A stretch of 64,000 nucleotides of DNA from Augochlora pura (GCF_028453695.1 NC_135781.1:8927640-8991639); one strand, 5' to 3'; numbered from the stretch's first letter, positions 34,235 to 47,317 are shown. The notes: generated by a model from the letters alone, not told the origin. Numbers and translations: made by a program.

Positions 34235-37200
34235 GAGGGGGGAGGAGGGCGAGACCCCGCCGGACCTTCCACGAGATATCGATCATCCCGATTACCATGG
34301 ATCCGACCACCTTACGGCGGCCCGAGAGATCGGCGGCAGCGTTTTCAGAACTTTCTACCGAATATACGATTCCGTCGCGCCTCCCCTCCCCCTCCCCACC
34401 TCCCCCCGTTGCTCCTACCTTCTCCATCTCTTCCACCTTCTCCGTCGAGAGCAACCCCCCGACCGCCACCGCGTTGGATCGATGGTGCAACGTATAAAAG
34501 ACCCGGGCGACTTTGGTTACCGGAGGAGATCGGATAGATCGATGAACTTGTTTTGTGTCGGACCTTCGGGCGTTTTTCGGAATATCGTTGCGGTAGAGTG
34601 GCTCGCGGGGATAGGTTTACGGGAATCGATGCGTACCAATCGTTATTCGGTTTTGGCTACGGCGGTCGGAAGAGCTGACGCTTGACTCCGTAACATGAAA
34701 TATACCTTTACGGTAGAGCTTCAGGCTGAGGATTACTACGGCCACAGTATAGCCACGCTTTTACGGAAGACGGAATTCGTACTTGAAAACAGCCTCGAGA
34801 ATTGTGATTTCTTCTGCTTCGTAAAGAATCTCTTCTGATTGCCTTACTCACAATCTGTTGGATCGTTGTCGTTGTGCTTCATCTTACTTACTTTGATTGC
34901 CATGTTTTGCGTACGATTTTATTTTTCAGTTTTAAGCCTACCAAGTCGGTGAGATAATCGATTACATGTTTCTTTGTTTGAGAGTTACTGAAATTAGATA
35001 GAATATTTTATAGAAAATGACTTAATTTTCTTAATCTAAACAGACATTTCTTTCCATAATTATGAAGCGACATGTGTCAGTTGCTTTAGCGTTAAAATCG
35101 TACGAATGTATGGTATTTTTTGTTATCGAGTAAACGAATGCGCTGTTTAAGAAGTTTGCCGCAGCTTTCGTTGCACAGTTCTTCTCTCGTTACCGTAGAA
35201 TTCACTGTTTTACGCACACTTTTTTTTAAAGAAACCGCACAGTCACCATATAATAAATCCTTTACTCTTACGTTCTTAGCTTTATTCTCTAGTTACGACG
35301 AACAACCATACCGTCATGCACTTCGAAATTGCCAACGTGCGTACCGACACTAAACGCTTCAACAATACGCATACAATAGTTATAAAAAAATTTATATTAC
35401 CTCGTTCGCCATTTGTAAATATGTTATAACGTCCCCGAAAATATTACATCTTCAAGGCATATGCTACTGTGCACAAAATGAAGAAATTTCTACGAGCAAC
35501 GAGTATATTTGATCTTGATTTACAGTCGGATCCGTAATAAGAACACAGAAGACGGAGTAGTGTCGGAAAAATTAATTATCGTTGAAAATTCAGTTAATGA
35601 ACATGTTCCGTACGCCGCACCGAGACGGTTTCGAGCATTTCGATCAATGGATTTCAATCTCGATGATTAATCACATAGCGGCAGATTAACACCGTGACCG
35701 TAGATAATGATGTTGTTAGAGGCAAATTGGAAACAGATCCCTATTTAACGGCAGATGTTGAACAATGAATATTACAGCGGGTATTAATTAACAAACAGTA
35801 CAGTTGCAAGAATTGATTTCCTTTCTTGAAACGCGAAGAAAAAACGACGGACCTTCCCGATCAAGCTGGTAATTAAAATTCAGTCCGTTCCGCTTACTAA
35901 AAGTAACGAACCCGGGGTCCATTCACCGACCCCGTCTTGGTGAATCGAGGAGAAACGAGAGCGGATTATATCGTCGGAGTATCGAAGGCATCGTCTCTCG
36001 TTTCTCGGCCCCACGGCTGATAGTTACACCAGGAGGCGGCCCAGGTACCTGCCAACAAACGACCAGTAGATGATTTAGCACATATTCCAGCGAGAGGCTC
36101 GTTCGCGTCCCGATCGCCTTTTACGTGTACCGGTGCCCCGGCGGAGCGTGATTGTTTTATAATTAAGCCGTTACTGGATAAGGCACGGACGCGCGGGAGG
36201 CGGTGGTGATTAATTGTTTTCGAATTGAAAACCTATCGCGGTGCCGTCTTAATTTCATCGTCCCTCGCTAGAGTACAAGACCTGGAACTTATAGTCGTAA
36301 TTACGCGATCCTCGCCGACCAGTCCCCGACGCAGCTCGTCCGATCCGAAAAGTTATTACGGCCGGGTGTCTTCGAAATTCACTTTCTTGCAGAAGAATGG
36401 AGATAATTTGAAAGTGGCGCCATCATCGACGCGAACAGAAGATTCGCAATGACTATGCAGTTCGCGTTTTGTAAACTGTCGTGATTTACTATAATTTTTT
36501 TTGGTTACGTTCAAGACGTTACGAACTCAAAGCTATTGTTCACCGATCGCTAATTTTTTTTTTTAGCTGATCGAAGTTAAAGTGTCAATATATTAAAGAG
36601 CGTATGTATGATTTTTAACACAATTTCACACGCATTTCTATGAATGCAGTCTATATGATTCGCGGTGCGCGAGCCTCTTTTCATTCCTGTATAAACTTTC
36701 TTCCTATCGGCGTTCACCCCTCGCTGGAAAACGACAGCGACAGCCTTCTCTGCCTCTCCCCCCCTGTCTCTCTCTCTCTTTCTCTTTCGACGTCGCTGGA
36801 AAATTCGGCGAGTCTCGAAAGCGCGCCACATTAAACGGAGCAAATAGACGCAAAAGGGTGCCGACTGAAAGGCAAACAGTTTAGCTGGAAACAATTGACT
36901 GCAGATTGAAGAGAGAGACCGTGGCAGAGGGGTGGCACGGGGGCGGACGGGATTCGGGAGAGACATCTGACGATCGATGCACGCGGCGCTGCCACGAGAG
37001 AGCGAAGTTACATCTGTCCGGCGATGAAAATAGATTTTGAGAGCCGTGGCCGTGCTCCGGGGGGTCCGCGAGGGGGTGGGAGAGAGGGTTGTTAAAACAC
37101 TCGTTTCCAGACCAGAAATTCGTGTTTCTCGTCACAATGCTACGGTGCTTTGATCGAAGGGGTACGCGCGGGGACGAAAGGGGCAGCGCACCACCGAAGG

Positions 37201-40200
37201 CAAAGTATTTGTTTTGTAACGTTTGTAAATGGAAAAAATTATCAACGGTATTATCCTGGCAGCGGTGCCCGATACAAAAGGGGTGGAAATTGTGCGAGAT
37301 TTCTGCTCGTGCTACCGTTCGGAACAGCCTCCCCCGTCCACCCTCCGCCCGCCGCGTGCATATTTTATATCGACGAGTTTATTCATACTTAATGCGCCGT
37401 GGTCTTTTGCGGCGTTGCATGGACCGCGGGAATATAGGGAACAATAAAAAAAACGGGAAACACCGGGTACCGGTCGACGGAATCGAATAGCCGGTCGACT
37501 CGCGCCCCGCACGATTTCGCTAAAACAGAGAGGAGATATACGCGTATTTCCACAATACGGCGTTTTCCTTCGGTAGAGCGTTTTCCGATCGATCGACGCC
37601 CACCGGAAGAACGCGGAGTCCTTCGACCGCCTGACGAGGCTCGCAGAATGAACAATAGTTCATTGATAAGGAAACGTATCGAGGCGACGGAAAAAAAAAC
37701 CGCAGGAATATAAAGAGAAACAAATACCGGCAACGATGCAACGCAGAGGCGGCAACCACCCCCGAGTGTTTTGTCTCGCCCCGACCCTTTTAACATCACT
37801 TAAAACACTGTATCGATTTGACCGGTCCTCCCCTTGGCGAACGCACTCGACGAGTGCCCGGGGGGACGCTCGATGCGCCGAAGACAAGTGACACTCGATT
37901 CGTCGGTGGTCCTCCCGTGAGATGTGCTTTGTTTTTCTCCTTTTCACACTTCACCGTGCACCCCCGCCCTCTTGTCCTTTTGTCGCCACACAGTCGACGC
38001 GAGGACCGATGTCAAGTCGAATAAACAGAGTATCGGGTGCTTGAATAGCGCCGAGCCTTCTGCGGAAGCAATGATTCCCGACGATCGTTCTGGAAATCGC
38101 TCTACGAATCGGTGACTCTGTTTCCGTGTGAACAAGCTCGCTGGCGATAAAGTAATAGAATTTTTCCTTAGATTGCCTTTCGAATAGGGCTACGGTCTCG
38201 GTGAAATTTCCGTAAAAATTATATAAAAATTAATGTTATTTAGTTCTCTGGATATACAGCTAATATTGCGAGAAGGTTGAAGGCTTAAATTTGATATAAA
38301 AAGTATTTGAGAAATAAAAATAAATGCCGCATTTTCCTATGCTTCAAGAAATCACTTGTGTTAGGTATCGTGACCTATACTCATGTATTAATTTGTTTGT
38401 CATTCATTTTTTAACAAGTTTATGCTAAATTAAAATTTTTAATTAAATTAAATCATTGAAGTATATAAATTCGTATTGATGTAGGAGTAATGAACACAGC
38501 CGGCACTTCTACGTAATTGCATACTATACAATAATACACAAATGCAAAACAAGCACATTTTAATCTCTTTTTTAAAACTTGCAGTAAACTAATGGAATAC
38601 TTAAATAGTTTTATTTTATTAATATAATTTGAACTAAAATAAAATGACGGTATTTCCGGTTGTCTCGGTAATTGGGACCTTCAGCCTAGTAGTCTTTGTT
38701 TCTGTTGAGGAAATGTCATCGAACCAAGCTAGGCAAAGGAGAATAGAGTCGTCTCTGGAGTTATGTCGAGGGAAAACCGTAATCTGCCGCGAGCGAGTGA
38801 GCTAAAACGAAACGGTTACGTTACCGCGCTGAATTATGGAACGTTGCTCCGGTCGATGAATCTTTAATCCTCTTTAGCGCAGCCACGTATCTAGCGAGGA
38901 GTGAGTCGAAATCGAATGGTAATCAACTGTGAAACATTAGAGAGAAGTACGATGGCGAAGGGACCGTCGGATTATGTACAGAGAGAGAGAGACAAGGTTC
39001 TCCTGCGAAACATTTCCACGGCGCGGCGTGTTCCCGCCGCGATAAATTCGACGATTACGGTGTATAAAGCATACAATGGCGGCTCCGTAGAACCGCGGGC
39101 CGGCCCTGGGAACACGTACATTAAATAATACGTCTTCATTACGCGTCGAACGTAGCAGCTCGCGTGGCATAAAAGAGCTTTCCACCCGACACGACCCACC
39201 AGGACGGCTTTTTCCGTCGACGGACCCTTCCTCGGGCCGCACTTTTTCTGGCACGTACGCCTGGTCCGCCGGCAAGAAAATTGAATGTCGGCGTCGATTC
39301 CCTCGTCTCGTTCCCTTTTTTTCTCTCCTCTTGCTCCGCTACCACAGCCACCATGCCCCCCCTCAACCCTTCTGCAGCCAACCACCGTCGTCGTTCGCCC
39401 GCCTTCTATTATAAAGTATAATACCGGACTCGGTGTTTCCCAGATTATCGTCAGCCGGCCACGACGCGATACCCTACGCCTCGCGTGTCAATTAGACACG
39501 GTATATGAGGTTACAAAGTGTGCCAGGTCTTTGCACCAGCCTCGGCCGTGCCACGACATCGTTTCCGATCGCCGCGCGTTGCAGCCCCGGGCCGCCGCGA
39601 CCGGGCGATCTGCATTCAGGGACGACCGGCTCTCCTCCCCGCTTCGCCTCTCGTCCACCTCGCCGAGAAGCGTTTTACTTCACTTCGTGTTTCCGCGATA
39701 AAAATCGGTCTCGAACGCGATCTCGGTCCTTGAGGCTTCGTTAAGCTCCCACTGTAACGCGATAGCACTGATACTCTCGTTACCGAGCGAGCTGCCGGTT
39801 AAACTGTTCCATGGAACGTGTGTCCGTCGTTAGGGTCTATGGAAATCGCGGACTTACCAACTAATGGAGAGATAGACGACGGATTAGCATGACCGCCGAT
39901 CCTATCTTCGCGCGGTTTTTCGCTGGTTCCCGCACTCGATGGAAAATTGGATACGCCGGCTTAATAATTCATGGGTTTAGAATGCATCCCGTCTCAAGAT
40001 TTCCCTGTCGACGTTCCGTTGTTTAACGCTCGGATGGCAGCTCATTTTGATCCGAAGTTCTTCGGTCGGTACGAAGCACGGTGTAAGAAGGAGAGCGCTG
40101 ATGTGATGGGGTTTCTGTGATGTTAAAGGCTTACTTCAACAATTTTCTGTCGGACGTTCTGATGTTTTTATTATTATTTTTTTTAAAATTATATTTTTAT

Positions 40201-41425
40201 AAATATAATACGGTTCGAACGTAGTGAACGTTGATCTCGAAGAATTAGTTCAGTGATATATGGCAAAAAATTAATGTATCAAGATTTAAATATAGTCAAT
40301 TTGGACAATTCTGTCTCATCGCGATCTGTAAAATTTGCACGCTTTCTTCAAAGCATTCAAGTCAATATAATTTCCTAATGATATTAGTCGATATAAAAAT
40401 ATTTTATATACTACGAATGTAGTCAAATTAATTTAAAGACGTCGCATTGGCAGTAACCTTAGACGTTGGGTAGCTTCGTGCACAGGCAAACATCTATTTT
40501 ACGTTTAACACGCAGGGAATCTATAGGCGATTCATTCGTTAATTTGTTCAGCGATGCTAACTAACGTAAATGCCTGCGCGAGAAGCGCGCGAAGTATTAT
40601 AACTTCCCGTTGGTGAAGTGCGAAGAGAAACTTCTTTACACGGCTTCGCAACTTTGTCCGTTTTTTGTCTTGTGTCCCCGTAAACTTCCAGTAGTGATAA
40701 CTTTATGGATACATCCTTCCAGCGAAATCTGTGCCGCGTTCATGCTCATTCACCACCGAGAGAAAGCTTTCTAATTTAAGTCGCTGAATACATTTATTAT
40801 CGGACGTCTAGATGTCTGCAGTTCTATTTATGTAATCACTTTAATTGCTCGGCATGAAACAAACATTCGTTCGCGTATGAAAAATATTAAAACCAGTAAG
40901 TGCTTTTAATTAATAAACACGAATCCAGAGCCATTTGCATGTCATTATAACGACGCGCGGTAAACTTTTCATCATCGTCATCATCGTATCGTATGAAAAT
41001 GTTTAAACGAACTTGTCTGCGCTCAACCGTATGGTCGGTTTAAACGGTTTAGTACATTCCCAGAGTATCTAAAAAGGAAATATCGTGAACCGCGCGAACG
41101 CGGTTGATCGTAAAGTGAAACGCGTCGCTGCGAACCGTTTAAGAGACCACACAACACTCTGGAAACATGTTTCACGGACGCGAAGTCATTACAAATGACG
41201 TCTGTTTCAAAAGGGATTTCGAGCGTATCACTTTCAATGCGTTGAATCGCGCTCGCCACCAGCCCGAGCCGGCCGTGCTTTTAAAAGGCAGTAAATCACA
41301 CGTTTCGCCTTCCTTTTTATCCAGCGACCGAGGCCACTGATTGTGCCATACATAAAATTACGATAAATTCACGGGGTTTCTCTGGCTGTCGTGACCCGGG
41401 GCAGTCGATTGTTCCCGGAGACCAC

Positions 41426-41532
41426 TAATGGCGGCCGCGCGCAGCATCTCGCTGGGTGGTGCCACCGATTGTCAACGTAACGGATCCGCGAGCGGAACGA
41501 ATGATCTACAACCGATAGCCCGGCCGCCATTA
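41426..41532. repeat. 12-bp inverted repeat in CpG-rich block
   Basis: TAATGGCGGCCG at 41426-41437 and its perfect complement CGGCCGCCATTA at 41521-41532 are separated by 83 bp. The surrounding block to about 41640 is dense in GATCGC motifs. No target-site duplication was seen. This may be a regulatory block rather than a transposon. Confidence 0.6.
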
Positions 41533-41940
41533 CCACCGTCCGGCGATACCATAAATTCTCACGCGGCGAACTTTTCCGCGCGATCGCCGATCGCGGCGAA
41601 CGGCTGCGAGCCTCGTGAAATTGGATCGCGCGATCGCGAATTAACCAATCACCAACCAACCGGGAAAAAAAAAGTCATCGATATCTGGATCTTATCGGAC
41701 ATGTAATTGCACAGATGATATCAGCAATTTATGTCGCGCCGCGCGGAACGCGGACAGATGCAGGGGACTTGGTTAGAATTTTCGACGGGAGACCAGTTTG
41801 ATCAATGCCTCGCCGACCGCCGACAACTCTAAACGCCCATTCCTGGTGCTCGCGATATCCATTAAAACGCGATAGGAATTATACGACGTTAATTAACCGA
41901 CTCGTTGAACCTTTGAAAAACCGGTGGCTTTTTATTCCAT

Positions 41941-41964
41941 TGCACACGCGCGCGCGCGCGCGCG
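41941..41964. repeat. (CG)n tract, 24-nt purine-pyrimidine alternation
   Basis: A TGCACA lead is followed by nine CG units with unbroken purine-pyrimidine alternation. This is a second Z-DNA-prone site in the window. Confidence 0.9.
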
Positions 41965-44694
41965 AGCCGCGCCGCGCTCGTAACTCACCGTAAAGGATAG
42001 GATATTATGTAACGCGCGCCGATCGGTCGGCTCGCCGTTGTTGGTCCACTCCGAAGATCGTTCGGAGGCGATACCTTGTCCCGATAGATTTAAGAATCAC
42101 CTGGCCCCGGTCAGAGACTTTGATAAACGCGCGATTAGACGGAGGCACGCGTGAATCAAACGACGAGCCCCTGTGTGTATCGGCGCAGAGGGTGATGGCA
42201 CGGCGCGGGATGAACGTCGTTAGCCCGGCACAATGCTGTTTTGACGGTGCAACAAAAGACAGGCCCGGCCCGCGTCCAGACAAATGACCCTGGATCCGAG
42301 AACAAATGACAGTGGCTGTCCAAACGTGAACGCGGCGCTTTTGTGAACGCGCCTCATTACCGGCTGCTCGAAATTTTTCATATCCGCGCCTCCTGACGGG
42401 ACCCGATCAAGAAAAATTGATCGTCGCCAGGGATCCGATGGCGATGGGGCTTCCTTCCGATCTTGATTAACTTTCTTTTCCAACCGCCGCTACGTCCTGT
42501 GGATCCAGGAAAGCGGGAGCACGAACTGAACTATTGCAGCTGTCGGAAAATAATAATAATATTTATTTGATGCATGGGAATATGTCCTTGTGTTACGATA
42601 ATATGAGAATACGTGACACAAGTGGCATATCAAAAAGACAATAGAAAATAAGTGATATGATAGGAGGAAAAATTTGTTAAAAGTTTTCATTGTTATATTT
42701 ATCGCATAGTCTTGTATCCTTCCGTTATTAACACGTTGAATTTATTTAATAATTTTTTAATAAATTAAAAATTTTAGCATGACACAAATAGTAAACTGCG
42801 GCTATAAAACTTTTAGCAAATGATTGAAATATTTACATATATGCTTACACAAGCACGTTTAAGATTAACATTTATTGATTATCATTGCATGATTCCTTGC
42901 ACAACCGTAATTATTTAATTTCGTAATTTCCTAAAGTATCCAAAGGAATTCACAAATCAGATGTACATACATAGATAAATTCGATTCAATTCAATTGACA
43001 GCTCATTGCTGTAACTGATACACGATCGGTACACAAAGGTTGAACAGGAACGCGTTAGACAGTCACGTTTCACGTGTGGTATGGTTGCATTATTCATATT
43101 TGACCATCGATTTGCAACTTAAGCTTCCACCAGTCATCGATCACTTGAATAGAATCGGTGGTACTGTAATTTGCGGCAACCGGATTAATTAGAGTGCGAT
43201 TACTGTACCGTGGAGAAACGGCATTCCGGGTTGCAGAGCCAAACAGAAAGTAGCATCTTAAAGGCTACGTGTCCCGTAACATTCCTCCCGTCCATCGAAG
43301 TCGCCCACGGTTGTTTGCTTTTTTCATTCGTAGCCGGCGAGACGTTGCGCTGTGAAATCTCAGCCTTATGTTGCAACTCGCGGACGTAGACACGCGAGAC
43401 GAAGCGCATACACCGAGCGCTCCTAGGGCAAATAAGCGTCAAATGAAGCGTGCTTAAAGATCAAACGAGCGAGCAAACACGAAACAAGTGACGGGGCGTT
43501 AACGTGTCCCCGTTGTAAAAACATCGTCGCTACCGCGTGTAATGCCATGCTTTGCCTACCGGATTACCATTTGGCCTAATCCCGCCTCGGTCCTGCCCCG
43601 GGACCGTCGATGAGCGCAAACATAAACATCTAAAATCGAAGAAACGCGGGAGGGCGAAGTAAGAGGATAGCTTTAATCCCGGTTCCGTGGATTTCATAGA
43701 GTCAGAATCGTAAGAGCACTTTCTGAATCGGCTGACGGAAAATTCACAGTGTTCGCGAACGGACTTACTTCACCATCGTCGTTAAGCAAATCTTCAAAGT
43801 TTACTGCAAATGGTATCTATTCTTTTCTCTGTTCTCCGAAACTAGGGGAAAAACTGATCGAAATTTATTATATAACATTAGCTTTTCTTGATACTTTTTT
43901 TGTGAAAAAACTATGACACTTTTTGCAGTCAAATTTGTAGGATTTATTTAAACATGTTCCAAGCACGTTTAAAAATTTCTTCATTTAATAAAGTTCAAAT
44001 TTGTGGCATTGTTTGATTTAAAATTTAGCCCACTTTGTATACCAATTTAATGTGGTATATAATTCGAAACATAATAAAGTTTTGTATATCAATACTGATC
44101 ACTCGCATTATGATCATCAGGCCTCGATACGTGCATTAATTTTAAGAATTCAGACTTGAAATTTCATAGGTGTATTTTTAAAACTATATTCTTCAGGAAA
44201 ATTTAAAAACGTCGATCTTTTTCAAACGTTCACACTATAAACCCCCCTCAATATTTTTCGCTGAAAGCATATTAATTTAATAACGGTTCAGCGTGTCAAC
44301 TCGGTCGCCATTATTGCGAAGAGATTTTATTCGTCCATGATACGCATTCACATGGTCTGTACCGATCTCCAACGTAGAGACTGCCAATATTCTCCGCCTC
44401 CGGTTCCCGTCACTCAACGACGATCATCGTTTCTCTTTTCCATCGATCCCAGCTGGGCGATCATGTAAATGATGATCCCGCCGCTCAACGTCAGTCTTGG
44501 TGACTAGTTAACTAGAGTTGTGTAACCGCTATTTACACAGTACCAGGCTCGCGGGGAATGATAGCCGATGATGTTGATAGTCGTCCGGGACTAACTCTCA
44601 CGGAATTCGCGTTGATCGTATGGGTAGCCGAGGAACGAAGATCAGCAGGGTAGCTGACACGAAGCAGCGATTACTGTCGAGTCATCAAACAAAG

Positions 44695-44883
44695 ATGGCC
44701 GCCGGTTCCTACGGCGTCGAGTGCCATATTTGTAAAACAAAGAGGCGGCTGCCTAGCGCCGAGTCCGGCCGCTGGGTCGGGTCGGGTCGGACCGGCCGCA
44801 TTTACATAAATATGTGCAGTTTCTGTGAATTCATCCACCGCGTTGCCACGATTCCTCCCGGGGATTGGCGCTTCGCCGCGTGA
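44695..44883 (+). CDS. Small ORF with two CxxC pairs, doubtful gene
   Basis: An ATG in good context (AAAGATGGCC) opens a 62-codon frame. C10-x2-C13 and C41-x2-C44 are 27 residues apart, with H48 following, an arrangement that could bind zinc. The frame is also open upstream to an ATG at 44620. Between the pairs lies a GRWVGSGRTGR segment produced by a GGGTC microsatellite, which argues for chance. No known family is recognised. Confidence 0.15.
   Translation: MAAGSYGVECHICKTKRRLPSAESGRWVGSGRTGRIYINMCSFCEFIHRVATIPPGDWRFAA
44774..44790 (+). repeat. (GGGTC)3 short tandem repeat
   Basis: Three GGGTC units within the CxxC-bearing small ORF. Confidence 0.75.
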
Positions 44884-45001
44884 TTAACTTGTCACGAAAC
44901 GTTGTAGTCACGTCTCAAGCTATTTATTAGCCGCGGATAAGGATCGGGCTGCGAAACGAGCGGCAGCGCGCGACGAATCGTGCGCTTCGGCTTCGATTCG
45001 T

Positions 45002-45020
45002 GACGACGACGACGACGACG
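45002..45020 (+). repeat. (GAC)6 trinucleotide repeat
   Basis: Six GAC units with a trailing G. Confidence 0.95.
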
Positions 45021-45053
45021 TCGGCCCCCGGCCGAGATTGCCTCGCAAGGAAA

Positions 45054-45122
45054 GTCTCTCCTTCTCTCTCTCCCTCTTTCTCTCTCTTTCTCTCTCCCTC
45101 AATCCCCATCTCTATCTCTCTC
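45054..45122 (+). repeat. CT-rich polypyrimidine tract
   Basis: Interrupted CT dinucleotides (with CCC and TTT interruptions), with an AATCCCCATC interruption near 45101. On the minus strand it is a GAGA-type tract. Confidence 0.9.
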
Positions 45123-46889
45123 GCATAGCTGCTCGATATCCTGATCGGAATCGATTAGAAAGTCGATTCGTTAACCCCTCGGGTTGGCCTCTTCTCGCGC
45201 GCGTTTCCGAGATCATTCTTCTGATCGTCGTGCACGCTTTTACCGTTTCGATGATTGGAAAGATCCTTCCCAGGAAATGAAGTTTTTCAATCGAAGTATG
45301 CCCGGGTGTGCTTTTGAACGTTGCTCGAATCGGCGAAAATTGATTTCTCGGTAAAGGGGCGCGCGGATCTTTCCACGATCGAAACTGGAACGATCGAACG
45401 TTTTACGGCGCTGTGCGTAGAGCGGCTCCGGAATTATAATTTAAACGATGACTGTTGGCTACTTCGCATTCAATTATTAAATAATTGACGGCGAGAGTGG
45501 CACTCGTGAATGGAGAGCAGGAGGGCGGAGAGAAATAGAGGATCGAAGGGCTCTCGACGAACGTATGCACAGTGTTCCCTTTCTTCTTCTGCGTGCAGAT
45601 TCTCTGTTTATTCCTGCTTCTTTCCCTTCTCCGGTCTTGGCCATTTCGCAGCCGAGGTGACGAGCGTGACTTATCTCCTGCAAATTATAATCCAATTTGC
45701 GATTATCGTCGTGCCATCGTGGCCGTGGTTGCCTTTGGGGCGCGCTGGAGGACCAGATGCACAGTCGCCTCACCTCCGGCTGATTAGTAAAGGATAATTA
45801 ACGGCGTGGTAGTTTTATGCAGACACCATTCGTTCGAGCGGGCTCGAGCTTCTTCCTCGAATGCTGACAGTTATCAGTCATTCGGTTCTTCTGCATGTAC
45901 AATTAAGCGGACTCGAATCTCGATAATATACCAGCATCTTCCGTGTTTCAGCGATTAGCCAATGCGCGAACAATCTCTATTATTCCAATTACATGAATTG
46001 CTACCACAGCGAAATTATCTCGTCGCTGATACATTCGTATTAGAAGATCTTATTACGTTTCCAAATTATTCAACCACGTCAGCGAGTTGTTGGAGTATGT
46101 TAGTTAATCATAGGATAAATAAATGTGCAATGGTCAGGCGAAATCGGGTAATATGTATTAAGAAATAAATTTTTCGCCAGATTGCCATTTAGCCATTAGA
46201 TAACGTGTTCTTAATAGTTTTCTCAAAAAATGATTAAACGTCAAACTAAATCCAGTTTACTTGGTTTACAGTCAACGTTGACACTAAACTCTCATAACAT
46301 TGATGAGTTTATTTATGTTCATGCTTGAATGTAACACTTAATCGAATTATGGTGGATGATGGCCGGCTCAAAAGTTTGCAGTTCGGATCGCATCGAACAT
46401 ACATCGAGATCGTGATGTATTCTACCTCCGATTAGGTTCCTCAAACTTTCGAGCCTGGCAATCAATCCGGGATTTCCCGACTCGAGTAAATGAGACACGG
46501 CATTTGTCCGCGAATGTCACCGCGTTTCACAGTCACCCTCGATCGACGCCGTCCAGCGTCCACATTTGTCCTCGTCACCGCTTCCGTGACGGGCCGCTGA
46601 CAACTTGGCAGCGTGGTCCGCGTATTTTCCACGTAGCTCGCGATCTGCGTGCGCGAGTTTGCCCGTCGCCCATCGCTGGCTGGTTCAGGGCAAAAACGCG
46701 ACGGCGGTTCCCGTCCGCTTGAAATCGCCGATGACACGCGGCGTCAAGGTGCGGAAAGGTGCGCGCTTCGTAACTAGCCGGGAGAACGACGACAGGTGTT
46801 GCGCTGGCATTTCCTCCTGTTCATCCCGCGAAATTGCGGGACGCGTTTCAGCCACGGTGAAATTCGCTGGCCGATAGAGAGAGCCCTCT

Positions 46890-46907
46890 CCCCCCCCCCC
46901 CCCCCCC
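46890..46907 (+). repeat. Poly-C run of 18
   Basis: Eighteen consecutive C. The complementary strand is a G-run that could form G-quadruplex structures. The run length is prone to sequencing error. Confidence 0.9.
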
Positions 46908-47076
46908 GGTCCCGGAGGGAATCGAATCGACGAACGAACCTTGTCGACCTGTCCCGGGACCGCGGGTGTCGCTGGAGAGTCTTCACGGGCCCTTGCAACG
47001 GGCGAGGATAATTCAGCGAAAGTTCCTGGTTCATTTTATCCGGATGCTCCTGGCCGAGCCCCGTTTTCACAGTTAA

Positions 47077-47317
47077 CCCTTTAGGTACGGCAGGATTTTG
47101 CGCAAATAAAGTTTTTCGTAATTAAATTACCATTTTCTCTTAATATATATATTTTTCCGTATATCTATATATAGTATTAATAATATATATTCTTTTCTTA
47201 ATGTATTGTATATACACACTTTCACTTTAATTGTTTGCTTTAATAGATAATGAAACAATTGAGTAAATCACGAACCATTCGCGAAAGCCACTATAGTGGC
47301 GCGCCGTACCTAAAAGG
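47077..47317. mobile_element. PiggyBac-like MITE, 241 bp, TTAA-flanked
   Basis: TTAA lies immediately outside both ends (47073-47076 and 47318-47321). The 15-bp terminal inverted repeats, CCCTTTAGGTACGGC at 47077-47091 and the complement of CCTTTTAGGTACGGC at 47303-47317, differ at one position. TTAA duplication and CC-starting ends are diagnostic of the piggyBac superfamily. The AT-rich interior is too short for a transposase, so the element is non-autonomous. A 14-bp perfect palindrome sits just inside the right end, matching the subterminal repeats seen in many piggyBac elements. It has no coding content. Confidence 0.88.
47287..47300. repeat. Subterminal palindrome GCCACTATAGTGGC
   Basis: A 14-bp perfect palindrome two bases inside the right terminal repeat of the piggyBac-like MITE. 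It is a plausible transposase-binding subterminal site. Confidence 0.85.

Larger units (their letters stand above)
32006..44500. other. Long non-coding stretch with scattered simple repeats
   Basis: AT-rich DNA (32220-32960, 34700-35500, 38200-38660, 40150-40450, 42540-43000, 43800-44280) alternates with CpG-rich DNA. The open frame at about 33321-33667 is Ser/Gly-rich (GSSSSS, GSSYGVG) but reads as low complexity. The 34170-34685 frames are GA-repeat and proline driven. There is a poly-T run at 36554-36564. No recognised gene, RNA or exon was found. Confidence 0.45.
44884..47072. other. Non-coding stretch with simple repeats
   Basis: Contains a GAC repeat, a CT tract and an 18-base C run, each listed separately. 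A 68-codon ATG frame at 45962-46168 and overlapping frames at 45510-45797 are unrecognised. CpG-rich blocks lie at 44900-45430 and 46480-47060. Confidence 0.45.

Noticed and set aside
34170..34685. 171-codon frame on the + strand, with further overlapping frames
   Set aside because: Frames on both strands are open because of a GA repeat and CCTCCC-rich sequence. The predicted proteins are low-complexity Arg/Glu or Pro/Ser.
36179..36195. TAAGGCACG, resembling the seed of miR-124
   Set aside because: The match ends after nine bases, and no hairpin precursor surrounds it.
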